Assembly (NCBI GenBank): GCA_001563875.1
Contig: LKMN01000003.1
Coordinates: 1 to 58,675 of the forward strand
Direction of reading: 5' to 3'
DNA from: Nanohaloarchaea archaeon B1-Br10_U2g1
GTDB lineage: Archaea; Nanohalarchaeota; Nanosalinia; Nanosalinales; Nanosalinaceae
Length of the DNA: 58,675 bases
Shown here: positions 23,628 to 32,970 of the stretch, one piece after another
Layout: each line of letters opens with the position of its first letter
Position numbering within the stretch: the stretch's first letter is position 1
Translations under genes and position numbers: made by a program
Notes under the pieces: model-generated
Databases searched by the model: none
What the model was told of the DNA's origin: nothing
The model's input: only the letters and a program-made list of their open reading frames with translations

Positions 23628-24491
23628 ATGAGATGGATTGCCGCACTACTAATGTCACTGGCTTTAGTCTCAGGGGTCGCGGTAGCACAAGCTCAAGAAG
23701 AGCCTGAAGAAATGGAAGCTCCTGTCTTACTTACAGCACAGGACGCAGACTTCTTGATTGCTTCCTCAGTAGCTGAAAATTTCGACGCAGACTTACTGAT
23801 GACCGACTCCGAACAACTCTCTGAAGAGGTAGTAATGCAGATGGAAGAGTTACAGCCTACAGAAGTTGTGATAATCGGAGGTCCGGAAGCAATCTCTGAC
23901 GATGTAGTCAACCAGGTTGAAGAGTTTGAAACCGTTGAAGAAGTAAACCAGATCTACGGCGAAACAGCTATGGAAACCTCTCTACAGGTCTCCGAAATGT
24001 TCTGGATGGAAGCTGAAGAAGCAGCAATAGCACCTCCAATGCCTAACGAAGCAGCAGTCATGGACATTACAGAAAGACAGATCCAAGGACCTATCTTAAT
24101 GACCGCCGACGAACCAGAGGAAGAAATGCCTGAAAACGAAACAGAACCAGAAGAGATACCAGAGGATGAAGCTGTACCTGAAGAGGAGCCAATGCCCGAA
24201 GAAGAGATGAACGATGGAGAAGCTCCTGCTCAAGAACAGCCTGAAGAGAACGAGACACAACAAGAAGCTTTAGATCAGGAACTTGTCAGCGAACTTGAAC
24301 GCCTAGGTGTTCAGAACGTAGTACTCTACACAGAAGATGAAGAGATGGCTGCCCAGCTGGAGGAAATGGGTATTACTGTAGAGATGGAAGAACTAGAGGA
24401 AATACCTGAAGAAGAGGAAAACGGGATTCTGGATGATCTAGAAGAAGAGTTCGACGATCTGTTCAACGGTGAAGAAGAACCTGCAGAGTAA
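23628..24491 (+). CDS. Secreted acidic protein with CWB2-like repeats
   Basis: 287 residues, exported: MRWIAALLMSLALVSGVAVAQA is a signal peptide. Residues about 35-125 resemble a cell-wall-binding repeat 2 (CWB2) domain: VVIIGGPEAISDDVVNQVEE and IYGETAMETSLQVSEMF match that family's VGG..AIS and R.E.T..A patterns. A P/E-rich linker and a second half-repeat (LGVQNVVLYTEDEEMAAQLE) follow. It has no lysine, histidine or cysteine and only three arginines. A GTG six bases upstream could also start it. Likely a cell-surface protein; its partner is unknown. Confidence 0.7.
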   Translation: MRWIAALLMSLALVSGVAVAQAQEEPEEMEAPVLLTAQDADFLIASSVAENFDADLLMTDSEQLSEEVVMQMEELQPTEVVIIGGPEAISDDVVNQVEEFETVEEVNQIYGETAMETSLQVSEMFWMEAEEAAIAPPMPNEAAVMDITERQIQGPILMTADEPEEEMPENETEPEEIPEDEAVPEEEPMPEEEMNDGEAPAQEQPEENETQQEALDQELVSELERLGVQNVVLYTEDEEMAAQLEEMGITVEMEELEEIPEEEENGILDDLEEEFDDLFNGEEEPAE

Positions 24492-24546
24492 AGTTTGAAG
24501 AACTGCTCTACCGGATCACTGAAGAAAACAACATTTCCATTCCCTC

Positions 24547-24553
24547 TTTTTTT
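24547..24553 (+). terminator. T-tract terminator
   Basis: Seven consecutive T after CCCTC, 56 bases past the stop of the acidic secreted protein and before aspS. Typical archaeal termination signal; no hairpin needed. Confidence 0.4.
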
Positions 24554-24607
24554 CTCGAAGTCCATAAAAAAATAGATGTTGAAATCCTTAAACTGTGAAG
24601 AATCCTT

Positions 24608-25918
24608 ATGATGGAAAGAAAGTATACACATGATATTACAGCCGAAGACGAAGGCGAAAAAGTTTCAGTAGCCGGATGGGCTCACGAAATAAGAGATCTT
24701 GGAGGCCTAAGCTTTGTAATCCTTCGAGACCGTGAAGGCGAAATACAGGTAATATTCAAAGAAGACGAAGACGAAGAACTGTTTGAAAAAGCTCAAGAAA
24801 TCGGTAAAGAAGACGTTATCCACGTAACCGGTACTGTAAAGGAAAACGATCAGGCGCCAGACAATAGAGAGATTGTGCCTGAAAGTTTGGAAATAATAGG
24901 CGAAGCGGAAAGCCCTCTACCTATGGACGTATCAAAAGAGATAAAGTCAGACCTCTCAACAAGACTAGACAACCGTTTCATCGACCTTAGAAAACCAAGG
25001 CTACACGCCATATTCTCCTTAAGAAGCCATATGATAGAGTCTATGGAGGAATGGTTCGATAAAAACAACTACATTAACATCCAGACACCTACAATAGCCA
25101 AGATGGGTGCCGAAGGAGGAGCCGAACTCTTCCCTGTAATCTATTATGGGGAAGAGGCCTTCCTATCTCAGAGCCCTCAGCTCTACAAACAAATGTTGAT
25201 GGCTGCCGGTTTCGATAAAGTATATGAGACAGGAACAGCTTTCAGAGCAGAAGAGTTCGCTACATCAAGACATGTATCTGAAATCTCAATGTTTGATGTA
25301 GAACTAGCATTCATTGAGGACCAGCATGACGTAATGGATGTATTAGAGGAATCTCTGATTTATACTCTGGAAAACGTGGAGAAAAGAGCTGCTGACGACT
25401 TAGATATTTTAGGAGTGGATTTAGAGATTCCTGAAGAGAATTTCCCACGAATAAAGTTTGAAGAGGCCCGTGAAATCTTAGAGGAAGAGTTTGATCATGT
25501 ACCTGATGATGAACACGATCTGGATACGAAAGGCGAAAAGCTTCTTGGAGAGTATTTCGAAGAACAGGGACATCCTGCTTTCTTCGTTATAGGTTACCCT
25601 CAAGAAAAGTTCTATTACATGGAAGCAAGAGAAGGTGATGAGTACCAGTCAAGAAGATTCGACCTAATTTACAAAGGCTTAGAGCTGGCTTCCGGAGGCC
25701 AGAGAGAACATGACCTAGATAGATTAATGGCTGCAGTAGATGATGAAGGCATTGAACCGAAAGATATCAGCTTCTACCTAGAAAGCTTCAAGTTTGGTAT
25801 GCCTCCACACGGCGGATATGGACTAGGAATCGACAGACTGCTAAAACAGATAGCAGAGCTAGACAACGTCAAAGAAGGAATCCTGTTCCCAAGAACTCCA
25901 GACAGGCTAACACCTTAA
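24608..25918 (+). CDS. aspS: Aspartyl-tRNA synthetase, probably non-discriminating
   Basis: 436-residue archaeal-type AspRS. N-terminal OB fold (VAGWAHEIRDLGG) and class II catalytic domain: motif 2 TGTAFRAEEFATSRH, motif 3 GGYGLGIDRLLKQ. With the first ATG as residue 1, residues 26 and 84 are His and Pro. These positions are known to distinguish non-discriminating AspRS (His26/Pro84, as in Halobacterium) from discriminating enzymes (Trp/Lys). It therefore probably also charges tRNA-Asn, which would require an Asp-tRNA-Asn amidotransferase elsewhere. A second ATG is the next codon. Confidence 0.96.
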   Translation: MMERKYTHDITAEDEGEKVSVAGWAHEIRDLGGLSFVILRDREGEIQVIFKEDEDEELFEKAQEIGKEDVIHVTGTVKENDQAPDNREIVPESLEIIGEAESPLPMDVSKEIKSDLSTRLDNRFIDLRKPRLHAIFSLRSHMIESMEEWFDKNNYINIQTPTIAKMGAEGGAELFPVIYYGEEAFLSQSPQLYKQMLMAAGFDKVYETGTAFRAEEFATSRHVSEISMFDVELAFIEDQHDVMDVLEESLIYTLENVEKRAADDLDILGVDLEIPEENFPRIKFEEAREILEEEFDHVPDDEHDLDTKGEKLLGEYFEEQGHPAFFVIGYPQEKFYYMEAREGDEYQSRRFDLIYKGLELASGGQREHDLDRLMAAVDDEGIEPKDISFYLESFKFGMPPHGGYGLGIDRLLKQIAELDNVKEGILFPRTPDRLTP

Positions 25919-25978
25919 CCTTTCCTTTCTCCTTCTTGTCATAGTCTTTTTATTCAGTAGGCCGTAAACTGTTTTTAC

Positions 25979-28504
25979 ATGGCAGAGACCGTTCAGAAAC
26001 AAGAGACAGAGACCTCTACTAAGATTAACAAGGTTACTTCTAAAGGATTCAAGTCCTTTCAACAAAAAACCGCTGTACCTTTCTTCGAAGGACTTACAGC
26101 GATCGTAGGCGAGAATGGCAACGGTAAAAGCAATATTCTTGACGCCATGAGCTTTGTGTTCGGTCGTAGAAGCTCTAAGATCAGGGCCGAGAAGATGACA
26201 CAGCTTATCTTTAACGGTGGAGAGAACCGTAAAGCCGCCGACTACGCACATGTGACTATCTACCTAGACAACTCTAGCGGTATTTTCGACGAGTTTCTGG
26301 AAGAAGGTGAAGAAGCTGATGAGATAACCGTAGGCCGTAAGATTACGCGTGCAGGAAGCTCTATGTACAAGTTTCAAGGAACCAACTGTAAAAAATCGGT
26401 TATAGAGGATATTAAACGTAAGGCGAACATAGATCCTGACGGATACCACTTTGTAAGACAGGGAAAAGTAACAGAGATTGTTGAACAAAGCGATGTAGCG
26501 AGAAGGAAAGTGGTAGATGAGCTTTCAGGAGTATCGAAGTTTGATGAAAAAAAAGACGAGGCCGAAGAAGAGCTTGAAGAAGTGGAAACAAAACTTCAGG
26601 AGCAGGAAATACTTCTAGAAGAGAAGAGAGAATACCTGGAAAAATTAAAGGAGCAGAAAGAACTCGCATTAAAATATAGAGAACTTGAACAACGTAAAGA
26701 AAAGCTAGAAGCTTCAATACTTATAGTACGTAAAAGAGCCCTATCCAATCAGTTGGCAAATATCAATACTGATGTATCCGACAAAAGAGAGCGTATAGAA
26801 GAGCTTGAAGAAGAGCTAGAGGAGTTGGATGAAGAAATAGACCGGAAACAGGACAGAATTGACGAGATCGATGAACAGCAGTCCTCCGGAATGACCGACG
26901 TACAGCATTTAGAAAACCGTATAGAGAAGAAAAAAGGTCAGATAGAGAACAAGAGGGACAAGGTAGAAGATCTTGAGGAGACCATCCAAGAGCTAGAAAA
27001 GATGCAGAACCGCCGGAACACAGGCTCTAGAGCGGTTGACGCCGTTCTATCCATGAACAACAGTAAGATTTTAGGAGCGTTCCAAGACCTTATATCTGCG
27101 GACAACCGTTACGCGGTAGCCATAGAGACTGCTGCAGGAGGACATATGAAAGACGTTGTTGTTGAAGATAAGGATACTGCTTTAGATGCTATAAACTACT
27201 TAAAGAGAGAAAGTATAGGCAGAGCGCGGATGCTACCTTTGGACAAGATAAGCACTCGGTCAAAAAGCGCTAAGTCACAAATGGCTAAGAAGAAGAAAGG
27301 CGTAATAGGATATGCCTCAGAAATAGTCAACTACGATCAGAAGTACGCAAAAGCAGTTAACCACGTCTTTTCAGATACATTGATTGCAGAAGACCTTGAG
27401 TCAGTTAAAAATATCGATGGTATCCGTGTCGTGACACTTGATGGAGACGTTATGTCCCGTGGAGGAGCTATGAGCGGAGGTAAGAAAAAAAGGCGTAGAG
27501 GGAAAAACAAAAAGCTCTCTCAAAGCCTTGACCCTGAGAAAAAGAAGGAGGAGAAGAAGGAAGTTGAGAAAGAGATAGAGAAACTTCAGAAAGATATCGC
27601 CGAACTAAAACAGATGAAGGAAAGGAAGGAAGGTGAACAGGAAACAGACGAAGACCTGGTTGAAGAGAAAAAACAGATAAGAAAGGACCTGAGGTCTCTG
27701 AGAGACAAAAGACAAGACCTTTACTCAGAAAAACAGAGGATGAAAACCAAAGTTGACGACGTCGGCGGGAAGAAGGCACGGCTCAAAGCAGAACTAAGTA
27801 ACACAGAAGACGATTTAGAAGACTATGACTACAACGAAGATGAACTACCAGGACTAGACTCGTCTCCTGAAGACCTCAAGAAGAAAAAGAAGAAGCTACT
27901 ACGCAAACAGAACTCAATGGGGCCCGTAAACATGAGAGCCATAGACGAGTATAAACAGCAGAAAGAAGAGTTCGATGAGTTTAATGATAAGATCTCGCAA
28001 ATCAGACAGGAGAAACTCGAAATTGAAGACATGATTAACGAAATTGAAAAGAAGAAACGATCCTGCTTCATGGAAACCCTGAAACAGCTGCAGGAAAGTT
28101 TTTCCCGTATATTTACGCAACTGTTCGACGGAGGTAATGCCGAACTAGTTCTAGAAGACGATGATATAGAAAAAGGATTGAAAATAAGGGCAGCCCCTCC
28201 AAAGAAAGATCCTCATATAATACAAGCCTTATCAGGCGGAGAAAAAACCCTAACAGCAATTGCTTTTGTATTCGCAATCTTAGAATATGAAGAAAGTCCT
28301 TTCTACATAATGGACGAGATAGATGCTGCGTTAGACAAGAAAAACTCAAAGAAGCTTTCAGAGCTGCTGAAAGACTATGCCGATGACAACCAGTTCATAG
28401 TTATCAGCCACAACGAGATAACGGTTAGACATGCTGAAAGAGCCTACGGAGTATCTATGAAAGAAGGTGTATCTCGTATGAGAAGTATAGAACTAGATGC
28501 TTAA
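25979..28504 (+). CDS. smc: Chromosome segregation ATPase SMC, short-armed
   Basis: 841-residue SMC, the ATPase of the condensin that organises the chromosome. Walker A GENGNGKSN (44-52), hinge about 355-500 (ILGAFQDLISADNRYAVAIE, ending SRGGAMSGG), signature LSGGEK (751-756) and Walker B FYIMDEIDAALD (775-786). Coiled-coil arms are only about 160 and 185 residues, roughly half the normal length, as bacterial and most archaeal SMCs have about 1150-1200 residues. All catalytic motifs are intact, so this looks like natural shortening. It is followed by scpA and scpB. Confidence 0.96.
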   Translation: MAETVQKQETETSTKINKVTSKGFKSFQQKTAVPFFEGLTAIVGENGNGKSNILDAMSFVFGRRSSKIRAEKMTQLIFNGGENRKAADYAHVTIYLDNSSGIFDEFLEEGEEADEITVGRKITRAGSSMYKFQGTNCKKSVIEDIKRKANIDPDGYHFVRQGKVTEIVEQSDVARRKVVDELSGVSKFDEKKDEAEEELEEVETKLQEQEILLEEKREYLEKLKEQKELALKYRELEQRKEKLEASILIVRKRALSNQLANINTDVSDKRERIEELEEELEELDEEIDRKQDRIDEIDEQQSSGMTDVQHLENRIEKKKGQIENKRDKVEDLEETIQELEKMQNRRNTGSRAVDAVLSMNNSKILGAFQDLISADNRYAVAIETAAGGHMKDVVVEDKDTALDAINYLKRESIGRARMLPLDKISTRSKSAKSQMAKKKKGVIGYASEIVNYDQKYAKAVNHVFSDTLIAEDLESVKNIDGIRVVTLDGDVMSRGGAMSGGKKKRRRGKNKKLSQSLDPEKKKEEKKEVEKEIEKLQKDIAELKQMKERKEGEQETDEDLVEEKKQIRKDLRSLRDKRQDLYSEKQRMKTKVDDVGGKKARLKAELSNTEDDLEDYDYNEDELPGLDSSPEDLKKKKKKLLRKQNSMGPVNMRAIDEYKQQKEEFDEFNDKISQIRQEKLEIEDMINEIEKKKRSCFMETLKQLQESFSRIFTQLFDGGNAELVLEDDDIEKGLKIRAAPPKKDPHIIQALSGGEKTLTAIAFVFAILEYEESPFYIMDEIDAALDKKNSKKLSELLKDYADDNQFIVISHNEITVRHAERAYGVSMKEGVSRMRSIELDA

Positions 28505-28606
28505 ACCGCAATATTAGGGCAGAAAACCCCTTAACGTTAAATATTGGCCTTCTTAACTTTTCAACATTAGAGGGGTTAAGAAGAGGGAGACTTAAGAGAT
28601 GAGAGA

Positions 28607-29329
28607 ATGGACAATTACGAGATTGATGAATTAGCGGAGCAGCCTTGGGAAGAGACCTTAGAAGTCTTAACTGCAGACATGGATCCTCATAGTATCGATA
28701 TCTGCCTTCTTACAGAAAGATACCGTGAATACATACAAGAACTTCAAGACTTCAACCTAGAAGTACCTGCCAGAGCTGTTAGACTGTGCTCAGCTCTTCT
28801 AAGAATAAAGACTCTCGCACTTACGGGAGAGCAGGTGATTGAAGAGGAAGAGCCAGAAAATCCTATGGACTTTGAGGAACAGGAAATTATAGAAGAGGAG
28901 TTCGTGGACGACGACCCAGATTTAGAGGCTGGTCCCGATCTAGAGATACCTGTAAAACCCCGTCCCCGAAGAAGAATGAGTCTAAAAGAGCTTAAAGAAG
29001 CACTGAATGATGCGCTTGAGGTTAAAGAAAGACGTGAAGAACGTCAAGAGCTTAGAGAGCAGATAGAAGATCCTGTTGATATAGATGAGAAGAGTTTAGA
29101 AGAAAAAGTCAACTCGCTATTCTCTAAAGTAACATCGCTTGTCACATCGAAAAGCAGAGAAAAAATATCTTTCAACAGCCTTATTGAAGAAAACGACAGC
29201 GAAGAGAAGATAGAGAAATTTCTGCACGTTCTCCACCTTGAAAACGAGGAGAAGGTACAGTGTATACAAGACGAATGGTTAGGAGAGCTTGAAGTCAAGC
29301 CTGAAAAAGAGTCGGAAATACCTAATTAA
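28607..29329 (+). CDS. scpA: Segregation and condensation protein A (kleisin ScpA)
   Basis: 240-residue kleisin, which bridges the SMC heads. The N-terminal part shows the family's LLTERYREYIQELQDFNLEV and RLCSALLRIKTLALTGEQ. The middle is acidic, and the C-terminal winged-helix part is SREKISFNSLIEENDSEEKI. The order smc-scpA-scpB mirrors the bacterial complex subunits. It begins about 100 bases after smc and may share its transcript. Confidence 0.88.
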   Translation: MDNYEIDELAEQPWEETLEVLTADMDPHSIDICLLTERYREYIQELQDFNLEVPARAVRLCSALLRIKTLALTGEQVIEEEEPENPMDFEEQEIIEEEFVDDDPDLEAGPDLEIPVKPRPRRRMSLKELKEALNDALEVKERREERQELREQIEDPVDIDEKSLEEKVNSLFSKVTSLVTSKSREKISFNSLIEENDSEEKIEKFLHVLHLENEEKVQCIQDEWLGELEVKPEKESEIPN

Positions 29330-29379
29330 ACTCATCATCAGATCCATCTTTTTCAATACAGAGATTCTAAACACTTGAT

Positions 29380-29916
29380 ATGGAGGAGAAAAAGTCACGT
29401 CTTGAGGCAGCATTTTTTCTGAGCGAAGAACCTCTAGACAATGAAGAAATTGCAGACATACTTGACCTTGGAAGTATAGGATACGTAGACATGCTTATAG
29501 AAGAGTTTCAGGATGATCTAAAGTCAGAAGAACGAGGACTGGAACTTGTTAAGACTCCTGAAGGATATGAGCTAAAGGTGAAAAAAACCCATCTAGAACA
29601 CGTCTCACATCTAGCACCGCACCAAGATCTCAACCAGGGAGAGCTCAGGACACTTTCCTTGATAGCATACAACTCTCCGGTCGAACAGGCAGATATCATC
29701 GATATAAGAGGGAACAGGGCTTACCAACACGTTAAAGAACTGGTTAAAAGAGGCTTCCTGTCAAAAGAGAAAGATGGAAGGACAGCTATACTTGAGGTCA
29801 CAGACCATTTCCTAGACTACTTCGAGATTGATGATGTAGACGAGTTCAAGAGACAGTACGACAACCAGCAAGCAGGAAGAGATTCTGCACAAGACGGTAT
29901 AGATGCCTTCAAATGA
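29380..29916 (+). CDS. scpB: Segregation and condensation protein B (ScpB)
   Basis: 178-residue ScpB, a dimeric double winged-helix protein binding the ScpA kleisin. Family features are SRLEAAFFLSEEPLDNEEIA, the GYELKVKKTHLEHV strand-helix and LRTLSLIAYNSPVEQADIID, then IRGNRAYQHVKELVKRGFL. The last 30 residues are polar and probably disordered. It completes a full SMC-ScpAB complex in one locus. Confidence 0.9.
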   Translation: MEEKKSRLEAAFFLSEEPLDNEEIADILDLGSIGYVDMLIEEFQDDLKSEERGLELVKTPEGYELKVKKTHLEHVSHLAPHQDLNQGELRTLSLIAYNSPVEQADIIDIRGNRAYQHVKELVKRGFLSKEKDGRTAILEVTDHFLDYFEIDDVDEFKRQYDNQQAGRDSAQDGIDAFK

Positions 29917-29956
29917 AGGACATGGCTTTTTGTAACTCACCTATCCAACAGACCCT

Positions 29957-31852
29957 ATGGAGCTAACCAGTCTGGACCTCTCACTTCTAATGGACGACTT
30001 CAAGGAGCTTGAAGAAGGCCATGTACAGAAAGTTTATCAGAGAAAAGACGAACTAACTATAGAGGTCTATGTCGGCGGAGAAGGAAAGAAAAGGATTATC
30101 ATAGGACCTAATTACGCCTTTCTATCTAAATATAAACGAGATAACCCTACAAGACCGCCAGGTTTCGCTATGGAGCTTAGGAAACACTTAGGAAAAGTAA
30201 ATTCTATAAAACAGAGAGGTTTCGACCGTATACTTGAGATAGAAAGCGGAGACACTCGACTCGTATGCGAAATTTTCGGAAGAGGAAACTTCATACTCCT
30301 AAAGGACGACAAGATAATCGGAGCTCTAAGAGAGGAAGAATGGGCCGACCGCACCATAAGAGTCGGCGAGAAATACGTTTATCCTGATCCAACACACGAT
30401 CCACGTGACGGAAAGGATTACACCAACACTTTAAGCAGCGGAGAAGTAGTAAGAAGTATAGCTTCCGATCTAAGTCTTGGAGGGACCTATGCCGAAGAAA
30501 TATGTGAACGCACCGAAGTAGACAAACACACAAAGCTAGAAAACCTCTCAGAAGCCGAAAGAGAAAAGTTGAACCAGGAGATAAATGAAATGGTTGAAGG
30601 AAGCTTGTCTCCACGCATATACCTAGAAGAAAAAGACCCTGTAAGAGCTTCGCCATTTAAACTAGAGACGTATACTCAATACAGCGAAAAAGAAACAGAA
30701 AGCTTCTCAGAAGCACTGGACAGCTACTTCTATATTAAAGAGAAAAGAAAAGAGGAGAAAAAAGTAAACGAAGCATACAGAGAAAGAAAAGAAGGTCTAG
30801 AAAGACAGTTAGAACAACAGAATAGAAAGATACAGGGACTTGAAAAATCCTCAGAACAGAACCGAGAGACCGCCGAAAAGATATACACCAACTACCAAGA
30901 ACTCTCAGAAATCAAAAAACTAATAGAAGATGCCTTAGAAAACCATGGCTGGAAAGAAACAGAGAAAAAGATCAGAGAATCTGAAACAGAGCTAGCAGAA
31001 CGTGTAAAAGGTTTCAACGAGCAAGAGGAGTTCTTCACCATCTCTCTAAAAGACCAGACAGTAAAACTGAAGCCAGAAGAAAACCTTGAAGCGGCAGCAT
31101 CCCGATACTACGACAAAGCCAAAGACTCAGAATCAAAGATAGAGAAAGTAAAGAAGGCCAGAGAAGAGACTCAGAGAGATCTCGACAACCTTGAAAAAGA
31201 AGAGATAGAGCTCGAAGACGTTTTAGAAGACAAATCCGATAAACGTGAGAAGAAATGGTTCGAGAAATACCGCTGGTTTAAGTCCTCAGAAGGATTTCTG
31301 GTATTATGTGGTAGAGATTCCCAGACAAACGATATGCTTGTGAAAAAGCATATGGAGAACAATGACCTCTACTTCCATGCAGACTTCGACGGCGCACCCA
31401 GCGTTGTTGTAAAGGAAGGTCAAGAGGCAGGAGAGGAAACACTTCAAGAGGCAGCGAAGGCAGCAGTAACCTTTACGAAAACATGGAAAGCAGGTATCGG
31501 CTCCGATAACGTTTACTACGTTGAGCCCGACCAGGTTTCACAAGATCCGGAGCCCGGAGAGTATCTGCCGAAAGGCGCTTTCATAGTACGCGGAGACAGA
31601 AACTATATACGTAATGTTAAAGTGGAAGCGGCCGTAGGAACTCATGAAATTGAGGAAGATGTCTATATCCCAATCTGCGGACCCGTAAGCTCTATTGAAG
31701 AGAACTGTAACGATTACGTAGAGCTGGAGCCGGGAAGAAAAAAGAAGTCAGAGATCGCAAAGGAGATAAATTCAAGATTTAAAGACTATGATCTAGATCT
31801 CGACTACATAATACGTGTTCTGCCTCCCGGCAAATCAAGTATAAAGTCCTAG
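29957..31852 (+). CDS. rqcH: Ribosome quality-control factor RqcH (NFACT family)
   Basis: 631-residue NFACT protein, homologue of eukaryotic NEMF/Rqc2, which binds split large subunits carrying stalled peptidyl-tRNA and directs tail addition. NFACT-N is at residues about 1-230 (TSLDLSLLMDDFKELEEGHV, CEIFGRGNFILL). Coiled coils follow around 260-430, then the NFACT-R domain (KYRWFKSSEGFLVLCGRDSQ, NDLYFHADFDGAPSVVVKE). The stop codon shares a CTAG palindrome with the stop of the convergent tfb gene. Confidence 0.92.
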   Translation: MELTSLDLSLLMDDFKELEEGHVQKVYQRKDELTIEVYVGGEGKKRIIIGPNYAFLSKYKRDNPTRPPGFAMELRKHLGKVNSIKQRGFDRILEIESGDTRLVCEIFGRGNFILLKDDKIIGALREEEWADRTIRVGEKYVYPDPTHDPRDGKDYTNTLSSGEVVRSIASDLSLGGTYAEEICERTEVDKHTKLENLSEAEREKLNQEINEMVEGSLSPRIYLEEKDPVRASPFKLETYTQYSEKETESFSEALDSYFYIKEKRKEEKKVNEAYRERKEGLERQLEQQNRKIQGLEKSSEQNRETAEKIYTNYQELSEIKKLIEDALENHGWKETEKKIRESETELAERVKGFNEQEEFFTISLKDQTVKLKPEENLEAAASRYYDKAKDSESKIEKVKKAREETQRDLDNLEKEEIELEDVLEDKSDKREKKWFEKYRWFKSSEGFLVLCGRDSQTNDMLVKKHMENNDLYFHADFDGAPSVVVKEGQEAGEETLQEAAKAAVTFTKTWKAGIGSDNVYYVEPDQVSQDPEPGEYLPKGAFIVRGDRNYIRNVKVEAAVGTHEIEEDVYIPICGPVSSIEENCNDYVELEPGRKKKSEIAKEINSRFKDYDLDLDYIIRVLPPGKSSIKS

Positions 31853-32787
31853 ATTTCTCTTCTCTCTTCAAGCTCTTCTAAGAGCCCTAGCTCTTCTGCA
31901 AACTCTCTATAACCCTTCCTTATAGTAACTTCTGTAACCCCTACTGCTTCCGCAATCTCTTTCTGAGAACGTTTTTCGTCTTCAAGTACAGCTGAGATAT
32001 ACAGCGAGGATGCTACAACTCCTTCAGGACTTCTACCAGCCATAAGACTTTTTTCTCGTATCTGCTTTATTATCCTATGTGCTCTACCTCTTACTGTGCC
32101 TGAAAGATCGAGATAAGACGCGAAACGAGGTAGAAAGTCTTCAGGTCTTGCAGGAATAACTCTTTTATCAAGTTCTCTAGCTAAGTAACGGTAGTTTCTA
32201 CCCACTTCCGTTCTTTCTATCTCGGCAGCATCAGATATTTCGTCTAACGTCCTTGGTATGTTCTGCATTCTGCATACTAGGAATACCGAGGCAGCCACGA
32301 TATCTTCAACCCGTCTTCCTTTGACTACTTCTTTTTCCCAAGCTTTTTCATAGAGTCTAGCAGCCTCTTCATGCACTTTTGAAGGCAGTTTCAGATCGTC
32401 TATAATTCTCTGCATCTCTGAAAGCGCTAGCCTCATGTTTCGAGGTTTTGAGCCGGAAAGACGTCTATCCCATTTCTTCATGCGGTGGTAACGCCCTCTC
32501 TTGTCCGCAGACATCTTATCCATATTCTTTGTTCCTATACGTGTCACTATACCTCTATGATGTTTGGTATATGTTATAGGAGAGCCGGTACGTTTTTTTC
32601 GCTGTCTTTCTTCGAAATTAAAGGCTCTTCTGGAGGCAGATTGCTCCACTAAGTCTTCTTCTATAACACCTCCACACTGATTACATACTAGTTCACCAGT
32701 GTTGCTGTTCTCTAAAATATTTTGTGAACTGCAGAATGTGCAGCGACGTTTTTCAACAGTTTCAGGACTCTTTAACTTGTTCTCCAT
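31849..32787 (-). CDS. tfb: Transcription initiation factor TFB
   Basis: 312-residue TFB (TFIIB homologue), which recruits RNA polymerase to TBP-bound promoters and reads the BRE. Zinc ribbon RRCTFCSSQNIL...VCNQCGGVI (residues about 15-41), B-reader/linker with GSPITYTKHHRGIVTRIG, and two cyclin folds (AARLYEKAWEKEVVKGRRVE; SPEGVVASSLYISAVLEDEK), the second ending in the helix-turn-helix SQKEIAEAVGVTEVTIRKGY. A CTTTAAAAT box lies about 25 bases upstream of the ATG on this strand. Confidence 0.96.
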   Translation of the reverse strand: MENKLKSPETVEKRRCTFCSSQNILENSNTGELVCNQCGGVIEEDLVEQSASRRAFNFEERQRKKRTGSPITYTKHHRGIVTRIGTKNMDKMSADKRGRYHRMKKWDRRLSGSKPRNMRLALSEMQRIIDDLKLPSKVHEEAARLYEKAWEKEVVKGRRVEDIVAASVFLVCRMQNIPRTLDEISDAAEIERTEVGRNYRYLARELDKRVIPARPEDFLPRFASYLDLSGTVRGRAHRIIKQIREKSLMAGRSPEGVVASSLYISAVLEDEKRSQKEIAEAVGVTEVTIRKGYREFAEELGLLEELEERREI

Positions 32788-32970
32788 AGAAAAATCCCCT
32801 CCCAGATTTTAAAGCTTCTCTCTCACCATTGAAAACCTTTCATGCAGTCGAACAGATTATATCCATCATATACCTTGAAGCCGGTTCTTCTACCGCCTTT
32901 TCATATCTGTTCTATTCTATCCGAACAAAGCTACTAGGTTATAAAAGAAAACTAGGTTTAAAGAGTTTAT

